A stretch of DNA of 64,000 bases from Tumebacillus sp. BK434 (GCF_004340785.1 NZ_SLXS01000001.1:124001-188000), one strand, 5' to 3'; positions 44,632 through 53,095 are shown, numbered from the stretch's first letter. Translations and numbers: made by a program. Notes: generated by a model not told the origin, from the letters alone.

Positions 44632-45972
44632 ATGGGCATGAACATTCGGCTGGCCAACTGCGTCCTGTTTTGCTTCGACCTGCTGATCGTGCACGGCGGG
44701 CTATTGGCGGCCTTTTGGCTGCATGATTCGTATTCGCTCGATGCCTATCTGCATCTGCTGCCAGGGCTGTCTGCAGCCGCCTTGGTGATCTTTACGATGT
44801 TTGATCTCTATGCAAAACCGCAGCGCCGGGGGCTCGACCTGCTGATCGGCTCGGTGGTGCTGGCGGTGGGGATGCTCGCGCTTTGCGCAGCGCTGTTCAC
44901 GTCGCTGCCGGGGGTGGTGATCGTGATGGCCGGACTGCTGCAAGGTGTGCTCTTGCTCGTGTGGCGGGCGGGCATCTGGCAGGTCGGGCGGCGCGTCTAT
45001 GGCGGGCGCAAAGTGCTGGTCGTGGCCGACGATCCGATCGCCGGGCTGCTGATCGAAGAGCGGCTGGACTTGAACATGCAGGGCTGGTTCACGGTGGCCG
45101 GGGTGTTGACCACCGAGGAGCAGGAACGGCTGGCGCAGCTTTTGCCGGGCGTGGACGCGGTGGTGCTCGGCGGCGCGATCGGCGTGAAGAAGGAGCTGGT
45201 CTCGCTCTGCGCCCGCTACGGCAAAGAAGCGCTGGTCGTGCCGGAGCTGTTTGAGCTGGTGCTGTTCGGCGCAGAGCCGCAGCAGATCGGCGATCTGCTC
45301 GTGTTGTCGATCACGCCGCCGAAGCTGAAACTGCGCCAACAGATCGTCAAGCGGGGGCTGGACCTGCTGGCGGCTGGTCTGTTGCTGATCGTGCTCAGCC
45401 CGCTGCTGTGCTGCCTGTACCTGCTCATTCCGCTCCATTCGCCAGGCCCTGCGGTGTTTCGCCAAGAGCGGCTCGGCCAGGGCGGGAAACCGTTTGCTCT
45501 GTACAAATTCCGCTCGATGGTCTCCGATGCGGAGCTGGCGACCGGCCCGGTGCTGGCGCTGCAGGACGACCCGCGCGTGACGCGGCTCGGGCGGTTCCTG
45601 CGGGCGACGCGGCTCGATGAAGCGCCGCAGCTGATCAACGTGCTCCGCGGCGAGATGAGCCTCGTCGGACCGCGCCCGGAGCGGGCGTATTTTATCGACC
45701 AGTTTAAAGAGACGGTGCCCGACTACCTGCAGCGGCTGTCGGTGCGGCCCGGCCTGACGGGACTGGCGCAGGTGCGGGCCGGCTACTCATCGGCGGCGGC
45801 CGACAAGCTCCGCTTCGACCTGATGTATATGCAGAACTATTCGTTTGTGCTCGACCTGAAGATTCTCTTCCAGACCCTGCGCGTTGTGCTGCTCCGCCAA
45901 CAGGCGGAAGGCGTCCCCGAGCAGCAGACGGCGAGCCGGTCCAGGGAGCACGGGATGAAGGAGATGGTCTGA
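44632..45972 (+). CDS. Initiating sugar transferase (WbaP/CpsE-like)
   Basis: A 446-residue polyisoprenyl-phosphate hexose-1-phosphate transferase. Residues 1-120 carry four membrane segments, 120-215 a nucleotide-binding-like domain, and 240-430 the catalytic bacterial sugar transferase domain with KRGLDLLAA, KFRSMVSDAE, RATRLDEAPQLINVLRGEMSLVG split across strands, and PGLTGLAQV. It starts each repeat by loading a sugar phosphate onto undecaprenyl phosphate, linking functionally to uppP. AAGGAG precedes the ATG. Confidence 0.92.
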   Translation: MGMNIRLANCVLFCFDLLIVHGGLLAAFWLHDSYSLDAYLHLLPGLSAAALVIFTMFDLYAKPQRRGLDLLIGSVVLAVGMLALCAALFTSLPGVVIVMAGLLQGVLLLVWRAGIWQVGRRVYGGRKVLVVADDPIAGLLIEERLDLNMQGWFTVAGVLTTEEQERLAQLLPGVDAVVLGGAIGVKKELVSLCARYGKEALVVPELFELVLFGAEPQQIGDLLVLSITPPKLKLRQQIVKRGLDLLAAGLLLIVLSPLLCCLYLLIPLHSPGPAVFRQERLGQGGKPFALYKFRSMVSDAELATGPVLALQDDPRVTRLGRFLRATRLDEAPQLINVLRGEMSLVGPRPERAYFIDQFKETVPDYLQRLSVRPGLTGLAQVRAGYSSAAADKLRFDLMYMQNYSFVLDLKILFQTLRVVLLRQQAEGVPEQQTASRSREHGMKEMV

Positions 45973-45974
45973 GC

Positions 45975-46925
45975 TTGAAACGGTGGGTCAAAGTATGCCT
46001 CGGCGTTCTCGCCGGGCTGCTGCTTGCCGCCGGGAGCGGGGCGGCGTACCTGTACCGCGAACTGGAGCCGAAGCGGCATTTTGCAGGGACCCGGCATCCG
46101 GTGCTCGCTCCGCTGCCGGAAACCGGGCAGGGGGTCGAGCAGACGCCCCGAGCCGGGCAGAAGCAGCAGGCAGCCTTCAACGTGCTGCTCCTTGGCATCG
46201 ACGGACAGGACGGGGAAATGGCGCGCACCGATATGATCATGGCGGCGCATGTCGACCCGACCGCCAAAAAAGTCAACCTGATCTCCGTCCCCCGCGACAC
46301 GCGGATCGAGATCCCCGGCATCGGCTATACGAAGATCAACCACGCCCATTTCCTCGGCAGCCTGCAGGCGGGCAGCGATGGCGGGACACATGCGGCGCTG
46401 ACGGCGGTGAGCGGGTTCCTGCAGGCGGAGATGAACTATTACATCAAGACCGATTTCCAAGGCTTTCGCGCGCTGGTCGACCGCATCGGCGGCGTGGATG
46501 TCGACTTGCCGCATCCGGTCGGCGAGTTTGCGACAGGGGCGCATCATCTCGACGGCGCGGCCGCGCTGAAAGTGGTGCGGGAGCGCTATTCGCTGCCGGA
46601 CGGGGAGACGGGGCGGCAGGCGGACCAGGCGCTGGTGCTGCGGGCGATGCTCGAGAAAATGCTGAAGCCGGACGCCTTGCGCCGCCTGCCGGAGCTGATC
46701 ACGCAGGTCAAGACGGATGTGATCGAAACCAATTTTTCCGATGCCGACCTGCTGTCGCTGGCCTGGCTGTTTCAAGGGCTGGACCGCTCGCAGCTGGAAT
46801 ACGTGCAGATTCCGGGCGAGACTGGGACAGCGTACGACCCGTTGGTGCAGGCGGAGCTGTCGTATTGGCTGCCCGATGCGGCGGAGGTGAAACGGATTTC
46901 CGAGATCTATCTGCACAGCGAATAA
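45975..46925 (+). CDS. LytR-CpsA-Psr (LCP) family ligase
   Basis: A 316-residue protein with an N-terminal membrane anchor (about 5-25) and an outer LCP domain: FNVLLLGIDG near 68, ARTDMIMAAHV, SVPRDTRIEIP, KINHAHFLG, and RIGGVDVDLP. The conserved arginines and aspartates for pyrophosphate-lipid binding are present. LCP enzymes attach polymers to peptidoglycan, so the product may be wall-bound. It starts at TTG 45975, 11 bp from AAGGAG. Last gene of the operon, followed by a terminator. Confidence 0.9.
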   Translation: MKRWVKVCLGVLAGLLLAAGSGAAYLYRELEPKRHFAGTRHPVLAPLPETGQGVEQTPRAGQKQQAAFNVLLLGIDGQDGEMARTDMIMAAHVDPTAKKVNLISVPRDTRIEIPGIGYTKINHAHFLGSLQAGSDGGTHAALTAVSGFLQAEMNYYIKTDFQGFRALVDRIGGVDVDLPHPVGEFATGAHHLDGAAALKVVRERYSLPDGETGRQADQALVLRAMLEKMLKPDALRRLPELITQVKTDVIETNFSDADLLSLAWLFQGLDRSQLEYVQIPGETGTAYDPLVQAELSYWLPDAAEVKRISEIYLHSE

Positions 46926-46963
46926 ACGGCAGGGAATGCTTGCGAGCAGAACGAAGACACAAC

Positions 46964-46994
46964 AAAAGCCATCCTAAGTCTGGATGGCTTTTTG
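46964..46994 (+). terminator. Rho-independent terminator of EPS operon
   Basis: Stem AAGCCATCC / GGATGGCTT with a 7-nt loop and a TTTTT tail, 40 bp after the LCP stop. Confidence 0.85.
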
Positions 46995-47107
46995 CGATGA
47001 ATTTTCATATATGCTAATTCAGCAGACAAAGCCGATTGAGCAGATTAATGTATATTCAAGACAGACCTCAAGTAAGTTCTAAATCACAGGAGCTTTGCTT
47101 CATAAAG

Positions 47108-47116
47108 TGGTATAAT
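47108..47116 (+). promoter_or_regulatory. Extended -10 promoter
   Basis: TGGTATAAT is a perfect extended -10 element (TGn-TATAAT), 35 bp before the metallophosphoesterase start. No good -35 is at the usual distance, as is typical of extended -10 promoters. Confidence 0.55.
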
Positions 47117-47151
47117 AGTTGAATTAAGCGGAACGTCTGGGAGGTACTGAG

Positions 47152-47979
47152 TTGAAGATTTTATCGTTTTCTGATTTGCATGTCGATTACAACAGCACCG
47201 AACTGAAGCGCGAGTTGACGCAGGAGATCGCAGCTTGCATCCGAGAGCACGCTCCCGACCGGGTGATCGTGGCGGGCGATATGGCCGGCGGTGCGGAGCG
47301 CTGCATTCGATACATTGAGGAGATCCAGGACAGATCGGGCGTGCCCTTGTCCTACGTGCCGGGCAACCATTCGATCTGGGCGACACGCGACAACGGAGAT
47401 TCGTGGAAGCAGTACCACATGTTGCGCGATCATGAGTCCTCCCTGATCGACAAACCGCTGCACTTGAACGACGAATGGGTGCTGGTCGGCGATATGGGCT
47501 GGTATGATTACACGCACGGACTGGCGCAAAAGACGCGGGCGGAGATCGTGAAAGATAAGAACATGATGTGGAAAGACAGCGTGATGGCGCGGTGGGGCAT
47601 GGAAGACGAAGCGCTTACCGAGCTGATGCTGGACAAGCTGCGCGCCCAGTTCGAGCAGTTCCGGGACAAGAAGATCGTGTTTGCCAACCACTTTATCCCG
47701 TACGCGGAATACGTGCCGGTCTCACAGCGCCCGGAGCATCCCATGGGCAAAGTCTGGAACGCGATCCGCCCGTTCATGGGCTCGACGAAGCTCGGCGATC
47801 TGCTGGACGAGCACGACCATGTGCAATACGTCATCTTCGGCCACAAACACTGGCGCCACGGCATGGAAGTGCGGGGCGGCAAAAAGATCATCTGCAACCC
47901 GCTCGGCTATGTGAAAGAATGGATCACCGACGACTTCGCGACGGAGATTCGCAGCGCGGCGACGGTGATTGAGCTGTAG
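47152..47979 (+). CDS. Calcineurin-like metallophosphoesterase
   Basis: A 275-residue cytoplasmic protein with the five metallophosphatase blocks: FSDLHVDY (D-x-H), VIVAGDMAGG, VPGNHS (GNH), FANHFIPY and FGHKHWRHG (GHxH). Dinuclear metal phosphoesterases act on nucleotides, cyclic nucleotides or proteins; the substrate is unknown, though a class III cyclase elsewhere in the window makes a cyclic nucleotide conceivable. It starts at TTG 47152 with GGGAGG upstream and its own extended -10 promoter. Confidence 0.88.
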   Translation: MKILSFSDLHVDYNSTELKRELTQEIAACIREHAPDRVIVAGDMAGGAERCIRYIEEIQDRSGVPLSYVPGNHSIWATRDNGDSWKQYHMLRDHESSLIDKPLHLNDEWVLVGDMGWYDYTHGLAQKTRAEIVKDKNMMWKDSVMARWGMEDEALTELMLDKLRAQFEQFRDKKIVFANHFIPYAEYVPVSQRPEHPMGKVWNAIRPFMGSTKLGDLLDEHDHVQYVIFGHKHWRHGMEVRGGKKIICNPLGYVKEWITDDFATEIRSAATVIEL

Positions 47980-48063
47980 GTGACCACAGCTTGACCGAAA
48001 AGTAATCGGGAAGGCAGGATCAAGGCTAAAAGGTTGCTCCTGCTCACCGATGACCACTACAAC

Positions 48064-48101
48064 ACAAAAAGTCACAGTCGCTCATGAGACTGTGACTCTT
48101 T
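48064..48101. terminator. Bidirectional terminator
   Basis: A perfect 10-bp stem AGTCACAGTC / GACTGTGACT lies between converging genes, with A/T-rich flanks on both sides. The stop of the minus-strand gene is in the loop. Confidence 0.75.
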
Positions 48102-48486
48102 TCATAAAGAAGGCATACGCAAGACCGCTGATCAGATACATCAAGAGATCCACCGGATCGCTGACACTGTTCGTCAAAAACAAGGGGGTCAGATATTCCC
48201 ATCCCAAGCCGGCAACCAGCGCAACTCCGAAACAGGCCGGGTACGAGGTAATGCTCAGTACTCGATACGGATAAAGGGACAGCAGTACATTCAGATAGGG
48301 GAGATAGATCCACATCGCCAGTGCATCATTAAAATGTCCGTGCAAAAATGCGTTGTTCGTCAGGCTCTTCAACACGTGTTCATTGATCAGATACAGGGTG
48401 AAAGTACCCGCGAGAATCGCTGCGTTTAGCAGAACGAGAGGAGTACGAATCCAAGTACGATACCGCCTGCGATAATTAAGACCCAA
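48082..48486 (-). CDS. Hypothetical membrane protein, 134 residues
   Basis: Three or four hydrophobic segments (about 13-35, 50-72, 78-98, 108-130) with WEYLTPLFLTNSVSDPVDLLMYLISG near the C-terminus in which acidic residues lie in or near the membrane, loosely like VanZ-type proteins. I cannot assign a family. TTG 48486 is chosen because AAAGGAG lies 9 bp upstream; 33 earlier in-frame codons have no ribosome site. Confidence 0.55.
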   Translation of the reverse strand: MGLNYRRRYRTWIRTPLVLLNAAILAGTFTLYLINEHVLKSLTNNAFLHGHFNDALAMWIYLPYLNVLLSLYPYRVLSITSYPACFGVALVAGLGWEYLTPLFLTNSVSDPVDLLMYLISGLAYAFFMKRVTVS

Positions 48487-48580
48487 GAGCAGCCGCTCCT
48501 TTGTTGTGCCATCGCAAAGACAACCCCTTTTTTGAAAAGTATGAATTAAGCATGACTTTATCTTACCATAAATTTCCCAA

Positions 48581-48612
48581 AACAAAAGCCATCGGCAGAA
48601 AATGCCGATGGC
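48581..48612 (-). terminator. Terminator of arsR-AHSA1 operon
   Basis: On the minus strand, a perfect 10-bp stem GCCATCGGCA / TGCCGATGGC is followed by TTTTGTTTT, 25 bp past the AHSA1 stop. Confidence 0.8.
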
Positions 48613-48636
48613 CGAAAATGCTCGTACACGTCAGAT

Positions 48637-49122
48637 TTACAGCTTTTCCAAGTACGCTTCCAACTGCGCAAACGTGCCGCCGAAGCCTTGCTGCATGCTG
48701 CTGTGCATGGCAGCAAAGAACTGGTGTTCCTCTTCGGTGGCGTTGAGCGGGATACCGCGCAGGGTGATTTGGGTCTTGCCTTCCTGTTCTTCGAAGGTCA
48801 GCGTGTTCAGGATCTCCAGCGGGAAGAGTGAATTGAACGGAGCGCGGATGGTGTTGCCTTCTGCATCGGCGAAAGCGGACGCATAGACGAGCTTCTCCTG
48901 CGCGGCGATCTCGTGGTAGGTGAATTTGCCCCACATTTTGTTGCCGTCCGGAGTTTCCATGCTGTACAGGAAGATGCCGTCCGGGCGCAGATCGAATTGG
49001 GCGACCTCGAGCTTCATGCCGGCCGGGCCCCACCAATGTTGTAGGTGTGCAGATTCGGTCCAGACTTGATAAACCAGATCGCGCGGAGCTTGCAACGTGC
49101 GGGTGATGATCAATTCAGACAT
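48637..49122 (-). CDS. SRPBCC/AHSA1 family protein
   Basis: A 161-residue helix-grip (START-like) protein with ITRTLQAPRDLVYQVWTESAHLQHWWGP at the start, split by the usual loop, and a C-terminal helix GFGGTFAQLEAYL. The family binds hydrophobic ligands or assists ligand sensing. It is co-transcribed downstream of an ArsR-type repressor (22 bp gap), a pairing very common in Bacilli and suggestive of a shared small-molecule response. GGAGAAATC precedes the ATG. Confidence 0.88.
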   Translation of the reverse strand: MSELIITRTLQAPRDLVYQVWTESAHLQHWWGPAGMKLEVAQFDLRPDGIFLYSMETPDGNKMWGKFTYHEIAAQEKLVYASAFADAEGNTIRAPFNSLFPLEILNTLTFEEQEGKTQITLRGIPLNATEEEHQFFAAMHSSMQQGFGGTFAQLEAYLEKL

Positions 49123-49144
49123 TGTGATTTCTCCTTTGAGAACG

Positions 49145-49471
49145 TTATTTTTTGTTTCGGTCTTGCAGTTCCTGCAGGTATTCGTCCAGTCGATCCAGCC
49201 GCTGATCCCAGACGCTGCGGAACGTATCGAGCCACAGGTTCAGCTCTTGCAGCGGCTGAGGACGCAGTGCGTAGAACCTCCGGTTGGCGACGGGGCGCAC
49301 TTCGACGAGACCTGCTTCACTAAGGACACGCAGATGTTTGGAGACCTGAGGTTGTTGCAGCCCAAGCCGTTCGGCGATCTCGCCCACCGCCAGCGGGCCG
49401 TCGCGCAACAGCTCGATCATCTGGAAACGGTTGGGGTCGGCAAGTGCGCTTAGAGTCGTTAGCGGTTTCAT
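49145..49471 (-). CDS. ArsR-family transcriptional repressor
   Basis: A 108-residue winged-helix regulator with TLSALADPNRFQMIELL, then AVGEIAERLGLQQPQVSKHLRVLSEAGLV (the recognition helix) and VANRRFYAL (the wing). Metal-binding cysteines are absent, so it is not a classical arsenic sensor; it belongs to the group that pairs with AHSA1 proteins. There is no ribosome site upstream, and the -10 box ends 6 bp before the ATG, so the mRNA should be leaderless. Confidence 0.88.
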   Translation of the reverse strand: MKPLTTLSALADPNRFQMIELLRDGPLAVGEIAERLGLQQPQVSKHLRVLSEAGLVEVRPVANRRFYALRPQPLQELNLWLDTFRSVWDQRLDRLDEYLQELQDRNKK

Positions 49472-49472
49472 G

Positions 49473-49507
49473 ATTCAAATATACCTGAATCGGAATATTC
49501 CAGTCAA
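49473..49507 (-). promoter_or_regulatory. arsR promoter with overlapping palindromic operators
   Basis: On the minus strand: TTGACT (49502-49507), an 18-bp spacer and TATATT (49478-49483), with the ATG at 49471 where transcription should begin. The spacer contains the perfect palindrome GGAATATTCC (49492-49501), and ATTCA-n8-TGAAT (49473-49490) spans the -10. Both are good autoregulatory sites. Confidence 0.65.
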
Positions 49508-49528
49508 GGAATATAGAGTATCAATTTT

Positions 49529-49548
49529 TTCGATAACAGCTTATCGAA
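49529..49548 (+). promoter_or_regulatory. Inverted repeat upstream of methyltransferase gene
   Basis: A perfect 8-bp inverted repeat TTCGATAA-cagc-TTATCGAA lies between the divergent arsR and methyltransferase genes. Only three T follow it, separated from the repeat, so it looks more like an operator than a terminator. TATAAC at 49552 could be the -10 it controls. Confidence 0.45.
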
Positions 49549-49606
49549 CTTCTATAACCGGAAAGAGCTGCCACGGGATAGAATAGCAGCAGGAGGTGTT
49601 GCCACG

Positions 49607-50392
49607 ATGAACAATCAACATCATGCCAATGAGGCAAAAGCGCTGGTACAGAGCCAGTTCGGGAAAAACGCGCAGCACTATGTGAACAGCGAACTGCACG
49701 CCAAAGGCGACGATCTCGCCTTGCTCGTCGAGTGGCTGCAGCCAGAAAAATCGGCCAAGGCGCTCGACATCGCAACGGGCGGCGGACATGTCAGCAAAGC
49801 GCTGTCACCGCATGTCGGAGCGGTGGTCGCCTGCGACTTGACGCGGGAGATGCTGCATGCGGCGTCCGGCCACCTGCAAGCTGCAGGCTGCGACAACGTG
49901 CTGTTTGTGCGCGGCGATGCGGAGGATCTGCCCTTTTTGAACGAAGCGTTCGACATCGTCACCTGCCGCATCGCGCCGCACCATTTTCCGCATCCGCAAT
50001 CGTTCGTGCAAGAAGTGGCCCGCGTCCTGCGCACGGGCGGGCAGTTCCTGATGATCGACAACGTGGTGCCGGACGGTGAATTTGGCGCCTGGCGCGACAA
50101 GATCGAAAAGCTGCGCGACCCGAGCCACGTGCGCTGCTTGAGCGTGGAGGAATGGAAAAACTTGTTCCAACAAGCCGGCCTGACCGAAGTGCACAGCCGT
50201 CTGCGTCGCAAAACGTTCCTCTTCCAGCCGTGGATGGAGCGGATGTCCTGCACCGAGGAACAGAAGCTCGAAACGGAAGCGCTGATCCTCTCCGGCGAGC
50301 AGGAGTGGCAAGAATACTTTAACGTCGTCATCGAAGGCGGACGAGTCGTCTCCTTTGAGATCGAAGAGTGGATGGTGCTCACCAAGAAGTAG
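49607..50392 (+). CDS. Class I SAM-dependent methyltransferase
   Basis: A 261-residue Rossmann-fold methyltransferase (UbiE/COQ5-like). Motif I is ALDIATGGGHVS (about 52-63), then ACDLTREML, RGDAEDLPF (motif II acid) and RVLRTGGQFLMID. The substrate is unknown; close families methylate quinones or small metabolites. AGGAGGTG precedes the ATG. It is monocistronic and divergent from arsR. Confidence 0.85.
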   Translation: MNNQHHANEAKALVQSQFGKNAQHYVNSELHAKGDDLALLVEWLQPEKSAKALDIATGGGHVSKALSPHVGAVVACDLTREMLHAASGHLQAAGCDNVLFVRGDAEDLPFLNEAFDIVTCRIAPHHFPHPQSFVQEVARVLRTGGQFLMIDNVVPDGEFGAWRDKIEKLRDPSHVRCLSVEEWKNLFQQAGLTEVHSRLRRKTFLFQPWMERMSCTEEQKLETEALILSGEQEWQEYFNVVIEGGRVVSFEIEEWMVLTKK

Positions 50393-50498
50393 AAGTGACA
50401 GGAAACCGTCACAACTTCAGGCTTGTGAAACCGTTTTCAAGTAAAAAATTAACATACACTGGAGGTAGAAAGAGCAGAGAACTAAGGAGGATGGGAAC

Positions 50499-50939
50499 AT
50501 GGCGAATTCGAAAAATCAATTCGTACCAGGGGAAGTGCGCGAGAGTTCGGAGGAGACCCGCTATTCGGAAGTTCAGGTGTCCTCATGGCTGGATGAAGCG
50601 TTCAAGGATTTTGAAAAAGGCGGAGGTCTGCAAGACAATCCGCACAAGGGCAAACGGCTGGCTGTCGACGACGCGCACCAAAGCGAGAACTACGCGCTGA
50701 ACTCGATTTTGAAAAACGCCAATGTTCTGCCTCCTTGGCTGGAGTTGCAGCACAAGATCCGCGATGAGATCAAAAAAGTGCTCGACGCACTCGACAGCGG
50801 CAAGCAGGTCGAGCTGGAAACGGCCGTGTTCCCGATCAACGAGATGATCAAAAAGTACAACCTGTCTTGTCCGTTCCCGATGCAAAAGACGCGAATCTTC
50901 CCGGAGAAGATCCGCACACAATATGAGAAATGGGTCTAA
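50499..50939 (+). CDS. DUF1992 (DnaJ homologue subfamily C member 28-like) protein
   Basis: A 146-residue protein with the DUF1992 core: a helix near residues 30-40 with the central WLDEAFKDFEKGGGL, followed by ALNSILKNANVLPPWLELQ and INEMIKKYNLSCPFPMQ. Bacterial members are small soluble proteins of unknown function related to the conserved region of eukaryotic DNAJC28; there is no J domain here. AAGGAGG precedes the ATG. A very long hairpin follows 6 bp after the stop. Confidence 0.8.
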   Translation: MANSKNQFVPGEVRESSEETRYSEVQVSSWLDEAFKDFEKGGGLQDNPHKGKRLAVDDAHQSENYALNSILKNANVLPPWLELQHKIRDEIKKVLDALDSGKQVELETAVFPINEMIKKYNLSCPFPMQKTRIFPEKIRTQYEKWV

Positions 50940-50944
50940 CAAGA

Positions 50945-50994
50945 GCAAAGCAAAGCCGGAGCGGGCATCTGCGCACGCTCCGGCTTTGCTTTGC
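50945..50994. terminator. Long bidirectional hairpin terminator
   Basis: A perfect 19-bp stem GCAAAGCAAAGCCGGAGCG / CGCTCCGGCTTTGCTTTGC with a 12-nt loop lies between the converging DUF1992 gene and the sulfate operon. Confidence 0.75.
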
Positions 50995-51014
50995 GTAGGG
51001 TAGGGAGAGCAGCC

Positions 51015-52037
51015 CTATTGACCTGCCAAGATCTGATCCCACAGCGCTCCGTCGGCATAGAGCTCTTGGCGAACCCGATCCCAACCGCCGAGATAGCCGA
51101 TGTCGAACAGGCCGGGCGGGGTCTGGTACTGGGCGGCGAACTGCTTGGCGACCCATTCTTCGACGGCGCGGAACCCGTTTTCCGCAAAGATCGTCTGCGC
51201 CTCGGGGGTGAACAGGAAGTCGACAAACGCTTCGGCCGCTTCGCGGGTGCCGTGCTTGTCGACGTTTTTGTCGATGACGGCGACCGGGTTTTCGATCTTG
51301 ATCGTATGATTTGGCACGAGAATCGTGTATCGGGCGCCTTCTTTGACGCGGGCCAGCAGCTCGTTTTCATAGGTGACCACGACGTCGCCGGTGCCCGCTT
51401 CGAACGTGGTCATCGAGGCGCGGCCGCTTTTGTCGAGCGATTTGACGTTCTTGTGGATCGAAGCGAGCAGTTCCTTGGCGAAGACCGGATCTGGCGCGCC
51501 TTTTTCCTCCGATTTTTTCAGGCCGGCGCCGTAGATCGCGTTGATGTCCCACTGCGCGCCGCCCGAAGTTTTCGGGTTGGGATAGAGGACGGAGACGCCC
51601 GGCTTCGCGAGGTCTTCCCAGTCTTGGATTCCTTGGGGATTGCCTTCGCGCACGCCGAGCGCCACGACGGAAGTGGTGATCATGCCGCCGTGCTGCCTTT
51701 GCTTCCAGTCGTGGGTGATCAGGCCGGCGTGTGTGATCGCGTCGATGTCCGCTTCGAGCGAGAGGGCAGCGACATCCGCCTCAAATCCGCCGGTGATCGC
51801 CCGCGCCTGTGTGCCGGACGCCTCGTATGATTCTGCGAATTTGACTCTTTGCCCGGTCTGCGCTTTCCATTCCGCCTGAAACTTCGGGATGATCTTGCTG
51901 AACGCTTCTTTGGGAACGGTGTATGCGCCGAGGGTAAGGGTGATCTCGTCTTGCTGGTTCGCCGGTTCTCCGCACGCGGGCAGAACGGCCAGGCTCAGCG
52001 CGAGCAGCGCGCCTAGCCAAAGCTTCTTTGTTGCCAT
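51015..52037 (-). CDS. Sulfate/thiosulfate ABC transporter substrate-binding lipoprotein
   Basis: A 340-residue periplasmic-binding-type protein with lipobox LPAC (Cys22), so it is anchored outside the membrane. The Sbp/CysP family signatures are SYEASGTQARAI, DVAALSLEADID, PNPKTSGGAQWDINAIYG and YENELLARV. It binds sulfate (or thiosulfate) without metal and feeds the permease CysT/CysW. It is last in the minus-strand operon and overlaps the ATPase gene by 25 bp. The divergence between sulfate and thiosulfate use cannot be read from sequence. Confidence 0.92.
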   Translation of the reverse strand: MATKKLWLGALLALSLAVLPACGEPANQQDEITLTLGAYTVPKEAFSKIIPKFQAEWKAQTGQRVKFAESYEASGTQARAITGGFEADVAALSLEADIDAITHAGLITHDWKQRQHGGMITTSVVALGVREGNPQGIQDWEDLAKPGVSVLYPNPKTSGGAQWDINAIYGAGLKKSEEKGAPDPVFAKELLASIHKNVKSLDKSGRASMTTFEAGTGDVVVTYENELLARVKEGARYTILVPNHTIKIENPVAVIDKNVDKHGTREAAEAFVDFLFTPEAQTIFAENGFRAVEEWVAKQFAAQYQTPPGLFDIGYLGGWDRVRQELYADGALWDQILAGQ

Positions 52038-53095
52038 CTTGAATCGCTCCCTTTGAGTTCGTTTTCCACCAGCAGCGTTGCACGCTCATCAAACAGGTGG
52101 ATCTGGTGCACGAGCACCGCCACTTCATCGCCGATCTGCAGCGGGCTTTTTTCGAACGAATGGTGGGCGAGCAGGCGCTGCGGTCCGACTTCCACCTCGA
52201 CCTGCCAGACGTTGCCGCGGAACTGGACACTTTTCACTTCGCCTTTCGCAGCGGCATGGGGGTAGGCGATCTCCTGCTCGCGGCCGAGCTCGATCGACTC
52301 GGGGCGGATGAAGACCTGGTGGCTGCCTTGCAAGTTGGCGGCGGCGCGTTCGAATCCTTTCAGCGCCCGCACATCCTGCACCGCCATCGAATCGCCGATA
52401 AAGCGGGCGACAAACGGCGTGGCCGGATGCTTGTAGACCTCCCACGGTGTGCCTTTTTGCTCCAGGCGGCCTTTGCTTACGATCATGATCTCGTCAGCGA
52501 CTTCGACCGCCTCTTCCTGGTCGTGGGTGACAAAAATCGAAGTGACGCCGAGCTGCCGAATCATCTCTTTCAGCCATTGGCGCAGTTCTTTGCGTACTTT
52601 CGCGTCGATCGCCGCAAACGGCTCATCGAGCAGGAGCAGCTGTGGAGCGGGGGCGAGAGCGCGGGCAAAGGCGACGCGCTGGCGCTGCCCGCCGGACAGC
52701 TGGTGCGGGAAGCGGCTGCCGAGTCCGCTCAAGCCGGTCAGCTCCAGCAGATGCTGCACGCGGTCGCGCATCTCCCGCTTGCCTTTCTTCTGCACGGCCA
52801 GCCCGAATGCGATGTTGTCAAAAATGTCCATGTGCTTAAACAGCGCGTAGTTCTGAAACACGAAGCCGATGCCGCGCTCCTGCGGCGGCAGGTGGTTGAC
52901 CGGCGCGCCTTCGAAGCGGATTTCGCCGGACGTCGGCGCCTCAAGGCCTGCGAGCATGCGCAAAATCGTCGTTTTGCCGCCGCCGCTCGGACCGAGCAGC
53001 CCAATCAGCTGGCCGGAACCGATGGTGAACGACACGTCGTCCACCGCGTGGAACGCGCCAAACTGCTTGCTGAGATTACGTGCCTGAATCTGCAT
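52013..53095 (-). CDS. cysA: Sulfate/thiosulfate ABC transporter ATP-binding protein
   Basis: A 360-residue ATPase: Walker A GPSGGGKTT (about 35-43), Q-loop FVFQNYALF, signature LSGGQRQRVAFARAL, Walker B LLLLDEPFAAID and switch VTHDQEEA, followed by a TOBE-like regulatory domain from about 240 with FIRPESIELG. It energises sulfate import. The order CysT-CysW-CysA-Sbp with overlaps marks a single operon. Confidence 0.93.
   Translation of the reverse strand: MQIQARNLSKQFGAFHAVDDVSFTIGSGQLIGLLGPSGGGKTTILRMLAGLEAPTSGEIRFEGAPVNHLPPQERGIGFVFQNYALFKHMDIFDNIAFGLAVQKKGKREMRDRVQHLLELTGLSGLGSRFPHQLSGGQRQRVAFARALAPAPQLLLLDEPFAAIDAKVRKELRQWLKEMIRQLGVTSIFVTHDQEEAVEVADEIMIVSKGRLEQKGTPWEVYKHPATPFVARFIGDSMAVQDVRALKGFERAAANLQGSHQVFIRPESIELGREQEIAYPHAAAKGEVKSVQFRGNVWQVEVEVGPQRLLAHHSFEKSPLQIGDEVAVLVHQIHLFDERATLLVENELKGSDSRWQQRSFG

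Noticed and set aside
47152-47979. Dedicated cAMP phosphodiesterase for the giant cyclase
   Set aside because: The metallophosphoesterase fold fits, but the gene is 11 kb away with its own promoter and nothing in the sequence shows cyclic nucleotide specificity.
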